NCBI RefSeq assembly: GCF_900095025.1
Contig: NZ_FMBK01000007.1
Location: forward strand, 1-64,000
Source of the DNA: Acinetobacter albensis
Lineage (GTDB): Bacteria; Pseudomonadota; Gammaproteobacteria; Pseudomonadales; Moraxellaceae
Direction: 5' to 3'
Length of the DNA stretch: 64,000 nucleotides
The notes below the pieces were generated by a model. That model was not told where the DNA came from. It searched no databases and saw only the letters and a program-made list of their open reading frames with translations. Each line of letters opens with the position of its first letter. Position 1 is the stretch's first letter. Shown in pieces: positions 8,408-16,242 of this stretch. Position numbers and translations under genes: made by a program.

Positions 8408-9988
8408 ATGTCGAACCCATTTGATACCCCACTTATTCTCAGAAAAAGAATTTTAGAGACAGTGAGCGTTAAGCCCAATTTTACGTTAAATGGTTCTGGG
8501 TTCATTTGTGCTTTAATAACCTCACGATGCCCTGTTGGATGCTCTCATTGTATGTTTGCTGCAAATATGCTTGAGCCTGAAAATAGCTTTAATACTTTTA
8601 CCGAAGAAAGAATTGACAAATTAATTACTCTTGTAAAAGACTCAAATACAAATTATTTATTAATTTCTGGGGGTGGGGAACCTTTCCTATATCCGAATCT
8701 AATGTACAGACTGGCTGAAAAAACTTCAGCTAATCTCACATGGTTTGTGACTAGTGGCTTTTGGGCTAAGAATCGTAATTATGCCTTCTCGCTTCTAGAT
8801 AGAATGTATCAATCTTATCTTAAAGGAACGGCTCAATTCCCCAATCGAAAAATCTGCCTAAGATTGAGTCTAGACTTTCAACATTTAGAAAAAATAAATT
8901 CAAATAAATTTGAATATATAATTAATATTATTGACTTTTTTGAAGAAAAAATTGGAAACAACAGTAATTTTTTCTTTCAAATACATAGCATTGAAGGCAA
9001 TGAACTATTAATTGATCAGTTGATTAAAACTTTAAATGGGAAATTAAGAAATAAAGATTCTGTACTACATTCATTTGACAAAAAAACAGAGTCACATATT
9101 ACAGCTACAACCTCGAATGGATTCATATTTGATATTACTTTTGCAAAACTCTTACTATCTAATCTTGCACCAGACTTAAGTAACCTAAATAATATCAAAG
9201 AAAGCATAAACATTTGGGAAAAAGACCACAATATTAATGAAAAAGGACACGCTCCCTTACAAATTAACAGTGATGGAACAATTGGCTCAGATATGTTAGT
9301 TATCTACGATGGTAGGGTTTCTGGAGCTTGGCAAAGTGAAATGCCTGATGTGAAGATTAATATTGATACACATTGCCATAAGTCGATAATGAAAAGTACT
9401 TTTAGTGATATTGCTGTTTTAGCAACAATTGAAAAGGGATTAGACTACCGCTTTAATATAATCAATGAGGTATCAGAAAAATCATGTATAAGGGCTAAAG
9501 CTGTTAATATTAGAGATTACACAAGCCCTATACTGATGGAAGAAGATACAATAAAACTCTACTATACAATTAGAGCCGCTCAAGACTACATTACAAATAA
9601 TAGACTTAATTACTCAGACTCTGAGTTAAAATCAATATTCAGTTTAAAAAAGAATGAATTAATTCAACTATTCCACTCCTCTAATCAAGATATTCTTAAA
9701 CAGTTCTACAATTCTGATTCATTTTACAAAGAAATCATTGAAATAATTGAACAATATTTTAAAAAAGACGACATTACCCCCCTGATAAAATATTTAGATA
9801 AAAATAAGAATTTTGAGTCAATTAAAATTGACAAATTTAGATTATTGATTGAGCGTATAGGTAAATCTTGGTATGAAATTAAGAAATGGTCCAATGAGGA
9901 TTTAAATAAATTAATCCATATTGAAGAAGTATTAAAAAAATCATTGAATAAAAAAATTGGCATCTATGAGGGATTATCTAGATTATAA
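8408..9988 (+). CDS. Radical SAM protein, island cargo
   Basis: A 526-residue protein with an N-terminal radical SAM domain. The CxxxCxxC cluster motif is Cys41-Cys45-Cys48 (RCPVGCSHC), and SGGGEP at 87-92 matches the SAM-binding glycine motif. The region up to about residue 380 completes the barrel and a linker. The last 150 residues are helical, Lys- and Glu-rich and unlike anything I recognise. Only scattered cysteines follow the motif (for example Cys323 and Cys360), so a SPASM-type auxiliary cluster is not evident. It is much longer than viperin-type enzymes and lacks their typical context. The SDR gene starts 2 bases after its stop, so the two are translationally coupled. The substrate is unknown. 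Confidence 0.8.
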   Translation: MSNPFDTPLILRKRILETVSVKPNFTLNGSGFICALITSRCPVGCSHCMFAANMLEPENSFNTFTEERIDKLITLVKDSNTNYLLISGGGEPFLYPNLMYRLAEKTSANLTWFVTSGFWAKNRNYAFSLLDRMYQSYLKGTAQFPNRKICLRLSLDFQHLEKINSNKFEYIINIIDFFEEKIGNNSNFFFQIHSIEGNELLIDQLIKTLNGKLRNKDSVLHSFDKKTESHITATTSNGFIFDITFAKLLLSNLAPDLSNLNNIKESINIWEKDHNINEKGHAPLQINSDGTIGSDMLVIYDGRVSGAWQSEMPDVKINIDTHCHKSIMKSTFSDIAVLATIEKGLDYRFNIINEVSEKSCIRAKAVNIRDYTSPILMEEDTIKLYYTIRAAQDYITNNRLNYSDSELKSIFSLKKNELIQLFHSSNQDILKQFYNSDSFYKEIIEIIEQYFKKDDITPLIKYLDKNKNFESIKIDKFRLLIERIGKSWYEIKKWSNEDLNKLIHIEEVLKKSLNKKIGIYEGLSRL

Positions 9989-9990
9989 AA

Positions 9991-10854
9991 ATGAAAAATA
10001 AAATTAAGATACTTATAACTGGTGCCGATGGTTATCTAGGTTCGCTAATATCTCTTGAGTTAGCTAAACTCGATTATATCAGCCTAATCAGAACTTCAAG
10101 AAAAGAAAAAACAGAAAATGGATTTATAAAATTAGATGTTAGGTGTGAAAAAGAGTCTGATGATGTAATTAGCAGTACTATACCTGACATTATTATTCAT
10201 ACAGCTGCACTTTCAAATATTTTAACATGTGAAAAAAACCCTAAAGAAGCTTATAGAACAAATACGTTAGGATGTTATAATTTAGCTAAATCAGCAAATA
10301 AATTAGGAATAAAAATAATTTACCTATCAAGTCTAGCATCAAAAAACTCTAAACTTATCTATGGGAAGTCTAAGTTATATGGTGAAAAACATATAAGAGA
10401 CGTAACAGCTGGCTATCAAATCATATATCTCTCAATGGTATTTGGCTTAACACCCAATATAAAATCACATAGACCATTTAATAAAATACTTAATGCCTTA
10501 ATTAATAAAACCTCTATTTCTCAAGATAATATTTGGGAGTTCCAACCTACTTATACAAAACATTTAATAGCAGTTTTAATTCTCTTAATTGATCATGGCT
10601 TTAAAGATAATGACATTACCTTAACAACACATGAACATTGCACCATGTATAAAATTTCGTGTGATTTAATAGGTAAATCCTTAACCTTTTCAGAAAAAAA
10701 ATATTTTAATAGAGATCTAATCAATAATAACACAAACGACCTTGAAATAATGGACTTACCAACTTTACACTATACAAAAATGCTTCATGAATTAAAGAAT
10801 GAAATTCAAAGCTATCTAGTATTAAATAACAAAAAAATAGAGGTGGATAATTAA
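9991..10854 (+). CDS. SDR-family NAD(P)-dependent sugar-nucleotide-type reductase/epimerase
   Basis: A 287-residue extended short-chain dehydrogenase/reductase resembling RmlD-type dTDP-4-dehydrorhamnose reductases. The Rossmann motif is GADGYLG near residues 11-17. HTAALSNI and the downstream NTLGCYNLA follow the family order, as does YLSSLASKNS, and the catalytic YxxxK is in IYGKSKLYGEK. The C-terminal substrate domain is short and diverged. The gene follows the radical SAM gene after 2 bases. The pair probably acts on one substrate, possibly a nucleotide, sugar or small metabolite. No rml genes are nearby, so a rhamnose role is unlikely. A hairpin overlapping its stop codon serves the convergent SIR2 gene. 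Confidence 0.75.
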   Translation: MKNKIKILITGADGYLGSLISLELAKLDYISLIRTSRKEKTENGFIKLDVRCEKESDDVISSTIPDIIIHTAALSNILTCEKNPKEAYRTNTLGCYNLAKSANKLGIKIIYLSSLASKNSKLIYGKSKLYGEKHIRDVTAGYQIIYLSMVFGLTPNIKSHRPFNKILNALINKTSISQDNIWEFQPTYTKHLIAVLILLIDHGFKDNDITLTTHEHCTMYKISCDLIGKSLTFSEKKYFNRDLINNNTNDLEIMDLPTLHYTKMLHELKNEIQSYLVLNNKKIEVDN

Positions 10855-10868
10855 ATACTCTCCACCTC
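10833..10868 (-). terminator. Terminator of the SIR2 gene inside the 3' end of the SDR gene
   Basis: GAGGTGGA (10840-10847) pairs with TCCACCTC (10861-10868). On the minus strand the stem is followed by TATTTTTTT, the form of an intrinsic terminator for the SIR2 transcript. The stem includes the last codons of the SDR gene. Confidence 0.6.
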
Positions 10869-10895
10869 GAAACAAAAAAAAGCTTTTATTAATTT

Positions 10896-12482
10896 TTAAC
10901 CATGTAACTCATTATTTTCAATTTGATCTAGAATACAAATCAAACGCCTGAAAGTCGAAGAGTCAGCTGATTCTTTTAAATTATCGAATTCAGGCTGTAA
11001 GAATTCTGTTTTCAATAGTGTACAATTATTTACTTCTTGATTATTAATCAACCACAAAGCCATAAAATCTAATTTCTTGTTAATAGTACAATCTGAATCA
11101 TCTCTACTTTTTATATCTTCTAATGTCCAACTTGGATCAAATTTTCTTATTACATAAGAATTTATTTTATCTTGATAATATTTTAAATCATTCAAGCATA
11201 AATTTTTCAGCGCAGGATATATCTCTAACTCAGATAAAAATGACGGATCTGCTTTAAGATATTTTTGTACAGGAAGATAGGTTCTATTTTGCTTTGAAAG
11301 TTGAGGTAATGATTCTTTCAATACATCAATGTCATTAAATGGTAGATCATCAAATACAATATCTTTACAGATATCTATACTACCAATACCATTTAATCCT
11401 CTGCTACCATTTGACTCATTCTGAGCTACACCCACACCAACTACAAACTCTATTTCAGAGTTATCAGCTGTAGCTTCATCAAAATCTTTAACTGCAATGC
11501 GTCTATCAGCCTCTTCCGTAGTTTTTACAATATTGTAAATTTGTTCCTTAAATATACGTAATAAATGTACTGGTATTTTTCGTTCCGAATGTTGGAGAGC
11601 CTTATAGACTTTTGAGAAATCATTTGTTCGGATATGGGTAAAGTATAATTTGCGTTCTCCAACTGTCATCAAAACAGATTCAATCGCTTCTTTATCATTA
11701 GATGGACGAGTCAAGAATATGAGGTTTTTACCCAGACGCTCTAACTGTTCAGATGATTCCATCATATCTGCAATTAATTCGAGTAAGTCTGTTATATTTT
11801 TATCCGTAATTGAATAGCCAATGAAAATTACTGGGTTTTCTAAAAATATTGATAGCAATTTTGCAGCAAGATAGGCATTTTTTTTGTTAAAGTTTTCATA
11901 ATCATTTTTACTTAGGATTAAACTAGAGAATTTAGAAATACATCCATGTATTTTAAATATTTCACCTATAGCTTGAGGATGCTTAAAGAATAAATCAGAT
12001 TGACCAGTATATATTTTTAACTTTGGGAAAAGAGTTTCAAGCAATTTATCCCAATTAGTCGTTATGATTCCATCAATTACTACCTTTTCATTAAGTAATT
12101 CCTTTAATTCTTCATTATCTTGTATTTTACTTTTTATATCCACTTGATTTAAGTACTGTGCAATTTCATATTTTAAGGGTGTTTCTACAGCAGGTATCCA
12201 ATTAGCTGATTGATAGATATCAGTACGTTCTTTATTTAATTTCCACCATTCATTTGAAAAATCATGTGCTAATGCTAATGCTGCTTTAGGTAAGTCATTG
12301 TCTGCCGTACCCAAATAACTGTCAAAAGGCATTGAAGTAGAAAATTGACTTAACAACCCTTTCCAGTCAGGTAGATTAAGGTATCGTCTAGAGAAACCAG
12401 AACCTATAAATAAAAATGGAGCGGATAAAGACTCACTCAACAATTCAGCTAATTCTTTTTCAATATCAATTTTTTGTGACAT
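10896..12482 (-). CDS. SIR2-domain protein, probable anti-phage defence NADase
   Basis: A 528-residue protein with an N-terminal SIR2-like domain (about residues 15-245). The NAD-binding GSGFS is at 27-31, ITTNWD holds Asn143 and Asp145, IHG holds His179, and FIGYS is near 220-224. The Asn and His correspond to the catalytic pair used by defence SIR2 NADases such as ThsA. The C-terminal half (about 290-528), containing EFVVGVGVAQ near residue 345, is of a type I cannot name. In such systems infection triggers NAD+ depletion. No ThsB-like TIR protein, HerA or Argonaute gene is next to it, so it would act alone or with an unrecognised partner. It is convergent with the SDR gene and divergent from the recombinase gene. 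Confidence 0.8.
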   Translation of the reverse strand: MSQKIDIEKELAELLSESLSAPFLFIGSGFSRRYLNLPDWKGLLSQFSTSMPFDSYLGTADNDLPKAALALAHDFSNEWWKLNKERTDIYQSANWIPAVETPLKYEIAQYLNQVDIKSKIQDNEELKELLNEKVVIDGIITTNWDKLLETLFPKLKIYTGQSDLFFKHPQAIGEIFKIHGCISKFSSLILSKNDYENFNKKNAYLAAKLLSIFLENPVIFIGYSITDKNITDLLELIADMMESSEQLERLGKNLIFLTRPSNDKEAIESVLMTVGERKLYFTHIRTNDFSKVYKALQHSERKIPVHLLRIFKEQIYNIVKTTEEADRRIAVKDFDEATADNSEIEFVVGVGVAQNESNGSRGLNGIGSIDICKDIVFDDLPFNDIDVLKESLPQLSKQNRTYLPVQKYLKADPSFLSELEIYPALKNLCLNDLKYYQDKINSYVIRKFDPSWTLEDIKSRDDSDCTINKKLDFMALWLINNQEVNNCTLLKTEFLQPEFDNLKESADSSTFRRLICILDQIENNELHG

Positions 12483-12565
12483 TATGAGAATCCAAATCTA
12501 TGTTTGTAAATTTATTGAAATACTATACCTCTAAATTAACTTTTTAGTACTCAAAAAACCTTCTT

Positions 12566-12616
12566 ATTAGACTTACGAAATTAATTAAAAGTTGTTATTA
12601 TCATTAGACTTAACAA
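12566..12616. repeat. Short repeats upstream of the serine recombinase, possible recombination site
   Basis: ATTAGACTTA occurs at 12566-12575 and 12603-12612. The inverted pair TTGTTA/TAACAA (12592-12597 and 12611-12616) overlaps the second copy. Small serine resolvases often bind repeated sites just upstream of their own gene. The assignment is tentative. Confidence 0.3.
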
Positions 12617-12633
12617 TGTATAGATAAAGTATA

Positions 12634-13233
12634 ATGACAATACGAATTTATGTACGAGCAAGCACTAAAGATCAAGACGCAGAAAGAGCATTAGATGATT
12701 TAAAGAAATTCTCTACTAGCATACACGGCGTTACTGTTGAATATATAGAAAATGAATCTGGGACTAAGTTAAATAGACCTATATTAAATAAGTTACTTGG
12801 AGAAGCAGAAAATGGAGATACATTGTTAGTTGAGAGTGTTGACCGATTATCAAGGCTCAAACAAGATGAATTCGAAATACTAAAAGGTCGAATAAAAGAA
12901 AAAGGATTGAAATTAGTCGTTGCGGACTTACCAACTACTCATATGCTTATTAGCTCAGATGATACAATTACGGGTTCTATTCTAAACTTAATAAACAATA
13001 TGCTAATAGACCTATTAGCTACTATGGCACGATTAGATAACGATAAGCGTAGAGAACGAATTAAACAAGGTTTAGAGAGAAGTGGATATAAGCCTAGTGG
13101 AAAGAAAGCGGATACGATTAAACACTCTAGAATAAAAGAGTTAGATTCAAAAGGTTTAACAAAAGAAGAAATAGCGAAAGCTGTAGGTTATGGCGTAGCT
13201 ACCGTATACAGAGTTTTAAAAGATGCTAAATAA
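12634..13233 (+). CDS. Small serine recombinase (resolvase/invertase family)
   Basis: A 199-residue serine recombinase. The catalytic domain begins with IYVRASTKDQD, where Ser10 is the expected nucleophile. VESVDRLSR near residues 69-77 carries the conserved Asp-Arg pair, and the E-helix reads RRERIKQGL. A C-terminal helix-turn-helix (about 160-196, LTKEEIAKAVGYGVATVYR) completes the usual layout and length. No strong ribosome-binding site is visible. The gene overlaps the next one by 11 bases. It may resolve or invert DNA within the island; no inverted gene segment is obvious. Confidence 0.85.
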   Translation: MTIRIYVRASTKDQDAERALDDLKKFSTSIHGVTVEYIENESGTKLNRPILNKLLGEAENGDTLLVESVDRLSRLKQDEFEILKGRIKEKGLKLVVADLPTTHMLISSDDTITGSILNLINNMLIDLLATMARLDNDKRRERIKQGLERSGYKPSGKKADTIKHSRIKELDSKGLTKEEIAKAVGYGVATVYRVLKDAK

Positions 13234-13741
13234 ATATGAGGGAAATTTAAATAAGGCTTATAATCTGAATATAACTCTTATTATCATCTATCTGTCACTT
13301 TTAACTCTATGCATTGCATTTTATGCGATTATTCAATTATATGTAGATGACAAGAGTACAGCAACGAATCTAATGATATGGTCTGCAACGCTATTTCCTT
13401 CAATAGCTCTACTATATACATTTAACTATTGGAGAAAACAGAAAGGAAGTGAAGTATTATCAAAACTTTCAGAAGAAGTATTTTTCACCATAAATAAAGC
13501 ATCTAAAATACATGAAGAAATATATGATGATCACAGAGAAGTCCTTTTAGATAGATTATTTAATAAAAATGAAATGAAAGAAACAGAAAAATCAAAATAT
13601 TTATTTGAGACTATTGAAAATTATATGTCTAGTATAGGTGAGAACAGTTTTTTAATAGTTGAATATACTAGAGATGAAAGCTTAAAAATATGTTTAAAAG
13701 AAATGTATGAAGCATATTTAAATTACAATAATACAAGATGA
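13223..13741 (+). CDS. Two-helix membrane protein overlapping the recombinase gene
   Basis: An uncharacterised 172-residue protein. Two transmembrane helices are predicted at about residues 15-40 and 48-68, followed by a charged cytoplasmic tail of roughly 100 residues without a recognisable motif. Its start lies within the last codons of the recombinase gene, which implies translational coupling. The AT-rich codon use matches the rest of the island. Two N-terminal helices plus a soluble tail occur in several membrane effectors of defence systems, but the sequence does not prove such a role. Confidence 0.65.
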   Translation: MLNKYEGNLNKAYNLNITLIIIYLSLLTLCIAFYAIIQLYVDDKSTATNLMIWSATLFPSIALLYTFNYWRKQKGSEVLSKLSEEVFFTINKASKIHEEIYDDHREVLLDRLFNKNEMKETEKSKYLFETIENYMSSIGENSFLIVEYTRDESLKICLKEMYEAYLNYNNTR

Positions 13742-13756
13742 AACATATACTTAGGA

Positions 13757-13930
13757 ATGAAAATAGTCGAAAAAACTGAAACTAGACTACATTCAGTTGC
13801 ATTTGATAAAAATGATGATCTTGAATACCACAATCATATCGAACCAAATAAAAAAGCGTCTATTGATTTAACTATAAAAATGAGTAAATTATCAAAAGAA
13901 CTTCTAAAATATATATTCTATTCAAATTAG
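13757..13930 (+). CDS. Possible small protein (57 aa) in the island
   Basis: An ATG frame of 57 codons follows the membrane-protein gene after 15 bases and ends in TAG. The protein has an acidic middle and a basic C-terminal helix (MSKLSKELLKYIF). AGGA lies directly against the ATG, which is too close for an ideal ribosome-binding site. Its position on the same strand, in line with the recombinase and membrane-protein genes and before a terminator, favours a real gene. Confidence 0.4.
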   Translation: MKIVEKTETRLHSVAFDKNDDLEYHNHIEPNKKASIDLTIKMSKLSKELLKYIFYSN

Positions 13931-13979
13931 AATTTTTAAAAAATATCTAAGACTGAATAATAATAAATTTAATACAAAA

Positions 13980-14006
13980 AAAACGGCGTTATTACGCCGT
14001 TTTATA
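13980..14006. terminator. Bidirectional terminator between converging island operons
   Basis: ACGGCG pairs with CGCCGT around a short loop, with T runs on both strands. It separates the plus-strand recombinase group from the minus-strand rep-alpA operon, whose last stop codon lies just to its right. Confidence 0.8.
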
Positions 14007-14267
14007 TCAACTCATCTGCACGGCGCGAGAACACTCTTTCCAGTTTTCATACCATACAAAAATTTCTTGATAGTCATAGTAGACCGCTGATTGTCTACTT
14101 TTACCATCTTTGATTGATTTTGGGAAGCTAGGATCTTCTTTTTCTAACCTATTTAATTTATCTCTACCTACAGCTAACATAGTACAGACCTCATTAATAG
14201 TAAGACGAAATTTTGGTATAAAAAAATTATTACCATTTATACTTGTTTTTTCTTTTAATTTTTTCAT
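14007..14267 (-). CDS. AlpA-family transcriptional regulator
   Basis: A small DNA-binding protein of 86 residues from the ATG at 14267. That start is chosen because AAAAGGAG precedes it at ideal distance; the open frame extends further upstream into the rep gene without such support. The sequence RLTINEVCTMLAVGRDKLNRLEKEDPSFPKSI matches the MerR-like winged-helix fold of AlpA/phage-type regulators. These proteins activate integrase or excision genes of P4-like prophages and phage-inducible islands. It follows the replication gene after 43 bases and is probably cotranscribed with it. Confidence 0.7.
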   Translation of the reverse strand: MKKLKEKTSINGNNFFIPKFRLTINEVCTMLAVGRDKLNRLEKEDPSFPKSIKDGKSRQSAVYYDYQEIFVWYENWKECSRAVQMS

Positions 14268-14310
14268 TTTTTCTCCTTTTATTATTTGAATTATATTTAT
14301 TTTTAATACG

Positions 14311-15264
14311 CTAATTAGTAATTTTATCAATATCAATACCATAATATTCTATAAATTTAAGACGTTTTTTATAAATTGTGGTTCTAGAATACAAATCACT
14401 AATACAACTATTTTTTGCAAGTAAATAAAATTTTCTATCCGCAGAGTCTTCTATATCTAGTAATTCATTACGCTCTTTCATCTTTGGTAATTTTAAATTG
14501 GTAAATTTCTCTGTAAAAAACTTATTAATTTCATTTAAGTCTGACCATTGATAACCATTCATCAAATTCCAATCCTTTAATTGATCATTAAGAATTCTTA
14601 TTTCAGATCTTATCATCAACTCAGACAATGCAAGCAATTCACTATTAACTCTAGTTATTTGATTTTTTTCACGCAATGCAGTACCTTTATGATAGTATTT
14701 TAGGTTCCAACGTGTTCTACTATCAAAACCAAAATAACAACCATTTTTATAGGTTTTTCTTGCCTTATATGGGTAAAACCCAAGTTTTTTTATATGATCT
14801 AAATACCTTAAAGCACTGTTTTTATTAGTGAAAATTAAATCTTGTTTAACATCAACTCTATAAACTCTAAATTTACCATTTTTTATATTAGATAACTGCT
14901 CTTCAGTCGGATCTATTAAGCCTTTATTCTTTAAGTCTTCAACAAATTTTACAACAAGATAAATTAGATTAGATTCTCCTGTTATATTCTGCCCATTAAG
15001 CCACTTAAATATATTTGCTTTTATATTGACTATTTTTCCACCTATTGAATTTAGCTCAATAAGTTTCCCAAAATCTGAAAAAATACTTTTTGGTTTACTC
15101 TTTATAATCAAATTACCTTCATTAATTTTTTTTAAATCATCAAATTTATTTATGTATACATTTGAAAATATAATTGATCCATCTGATATTTTTTCTGGAT
15201 CATGGTTTACCTCAATACTAAAACTTATCCAATCAATTTCTATTTCTTTTCTAATAAATTCCAT
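14311..15264 (-). CDS. Probable phage/plasmid replication protein of the gene II/X family
   Basis: A 317-residue protein resembling the gene II/X replication initiators of filamentous phages and related elements, which nick a double-stranded origin to start rolling-circle replication. Features that fit are FRVYRVDVKQDL near residues 132-143, the central RTRWNLKYYHKGTALR with its KxYxK pattern, and LMIRSEIRIL after it. The length is a little under the phage protein. The ATG has a strong AAGGAGAAG ribosome-binding site. It is cotranscribed with the AlpA-type gene. No filamentous coat or Zot-like genes are present. Family assignment is by motif pattern only. Confidence 0.55.
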   Translation of the reverse strand: MEFIRKEIEIDWISFSIEVNHDPEKISDGSIIFSNVYINKFDDLKKINEGNLIIKSKPKSIFSDFGKLIELNSIGGKIVNIKANIFKWLNGQNITGESNLIYLVVKFVEDLKNKGLIDPTEEQLSNIKNGKFRVYRVDVKQDLIFTNKNSALRYLDHIKKLGFYPYKARKTYKNGCYFGFDSRTRWNLKYYHKGTALREKNQITRVNSELLALSELMIRSEIRILNDQLKDWNLMNGYQWSDLNEINKFFTEKFTNLKLPKMKERNELLDIEDSADRKFYLLAKNSCISDLYSRTTIYKKRLKFIEYYGIDIDKITN

Positions 15265-15651
15265 AACTTCTCCTTATTTTTATTGTTTTTATGCAAAAAT
15301 AATCCACAAAAAAATTCTATTTAATTTTTTTAATTAATGAGATTAATTAATTAAAAAAATAAATAATATAAAGTATTTCTGCAAGATTAAATAACTGAAT
15401 AGTTTTTACTTAATTTTTAAATTAAAAAAATTGAATAGTAGTTTTCTTTAATTTAAATATAATTTATTATTCTTTAAGTAAATGTATAGTTAATTATTAT
15501 TTTATTTCTATACAAATGTGGTCTTAACATGAACTACTCTGAATTAGTATATAATAAAATGCATAAAAAGTCAACAAAAATAATATTATCTATTATAACA
15601 TAAGACCTACTTTTACACTCAATAAAAATAGGTCCTCTTAATTATTTTAAT
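15265..15651. other. Very AT-rich intergenic region, possible replication/regulatory region
   Basis: A stretch of nearly 390 bases between rep and the lipoprotein gene contains no convincing gene. It is extremely rich in A and T. TAATTAAT and ATTAATTA form an inverted repeat at 15331-15349, and several TTAATTTAAA-like blocks follow. It must hold the rep promoter and could hold the origin used by the replication protein. Confidence 0.45.
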
Positions 15652-16152
15652 TTAACGTGCTACCCCACCAAATTCATAATTTCCGTAATTTGTTTTTACT
15701 TCTACCTCTCTAACATAGTTTGCATCACAACTAATTGAAAGTTCAATTAAGCGTCCAAAATTTAAATTAGCTGGTAATTTATTATTATGATCATACTCCC
15801 CGATACTGCAATTATTACCACGATTTATAATCACATCATTTACCACAACTTCATCTGCCTTAGCTTGAATTACAATGTTATAAGCTATTTTTCCATAAAC
15901 TTTCGAATTAAACTCATTAACATTAAATGTTACTTCAATAGGCTCCCCTTCCAATAACTGCTTTACTGGATTAGCCTTTCCTTTATCTTCATATTCCTCT
16001 GAGTGCTCATCAGCTAATGCTGTAGCCCCTTCATCTGCCAATGTTGTTACCAACTCTTCATCTTTAGTTTCACTACTTGTTAAGTCACTACACGCTGATG
16101 TGAAAAATAACGTTGATAGTACAACCCCCCAAACAAATTCTTTTCTAATCAT
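15652..16152 (-). CDS. Putative lipoprotein of the island
   Basis: A 166-residue protein with a lipoprotein signal peptide: short basic start, hydrophobic core, and a lipobox ending FTSAC with the lipidated Cys at residue 21. An acidic Glu/Asp-rich linker follows (about residues 25-65), then a predicted beta-rich domain with two cysteines (in NNCSIG and SISCDA) that could form a disulfide. I recognise no family with certainty. Surface lipoproteins of mobile elements sometimes block superinfecting phages, but nothing here proves that. It is divergent from the HTH regulator across a 170-base region with repeated motifs. Confidence 0.7.
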   Translation of the reverse strand: MIRKEFVWGVVLSTLFFTSACSDLTSSETKDEELVTTLADEGATALADEHSEEYEDKGKANPVKQLLEGEPIEVTFNVNEFNSKVYGKIAYNIVIQAKADEVVVNDVIINRGNNCSIGEYDHNNKLPANLNFGRLIELSISCDANYVREVEVKTNYGNYEFGGVAR

Positions 16153-16242
16153 CTCTAGTCCATCTTAAAAATTATCTAATTAAATTTTTTGATTACCAAA
16201 TAAATTTCTATATACGTTTCAATTTTATATAGTTAAGTAATC

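Noticed and set aside
8408..9988. Radical SAM protein as a prokaryotic viperin
   Set aside because: It is far longer than viperins, with a different cluster motif context and C-terminus, and the partner is an SDR reductase, not the usual viperin neighbours such as a nucleotide kinase.
10896..12482. SIR2 protein as ThsA of a Thoeris system
   Set aside because: No TIR-domain ThsB gene is adjacent and the C-terminal half shows no clear SLOG domain. It is reported only as a SIR2-domain protein.
15026..15337. Plus-strand 103-codon frame antisense to the rep gene
   Set aside because: It is low-complexity Phe/Ile/Ser sequence arising from AT-rich antisense DNA and has no ribosome-binding site.
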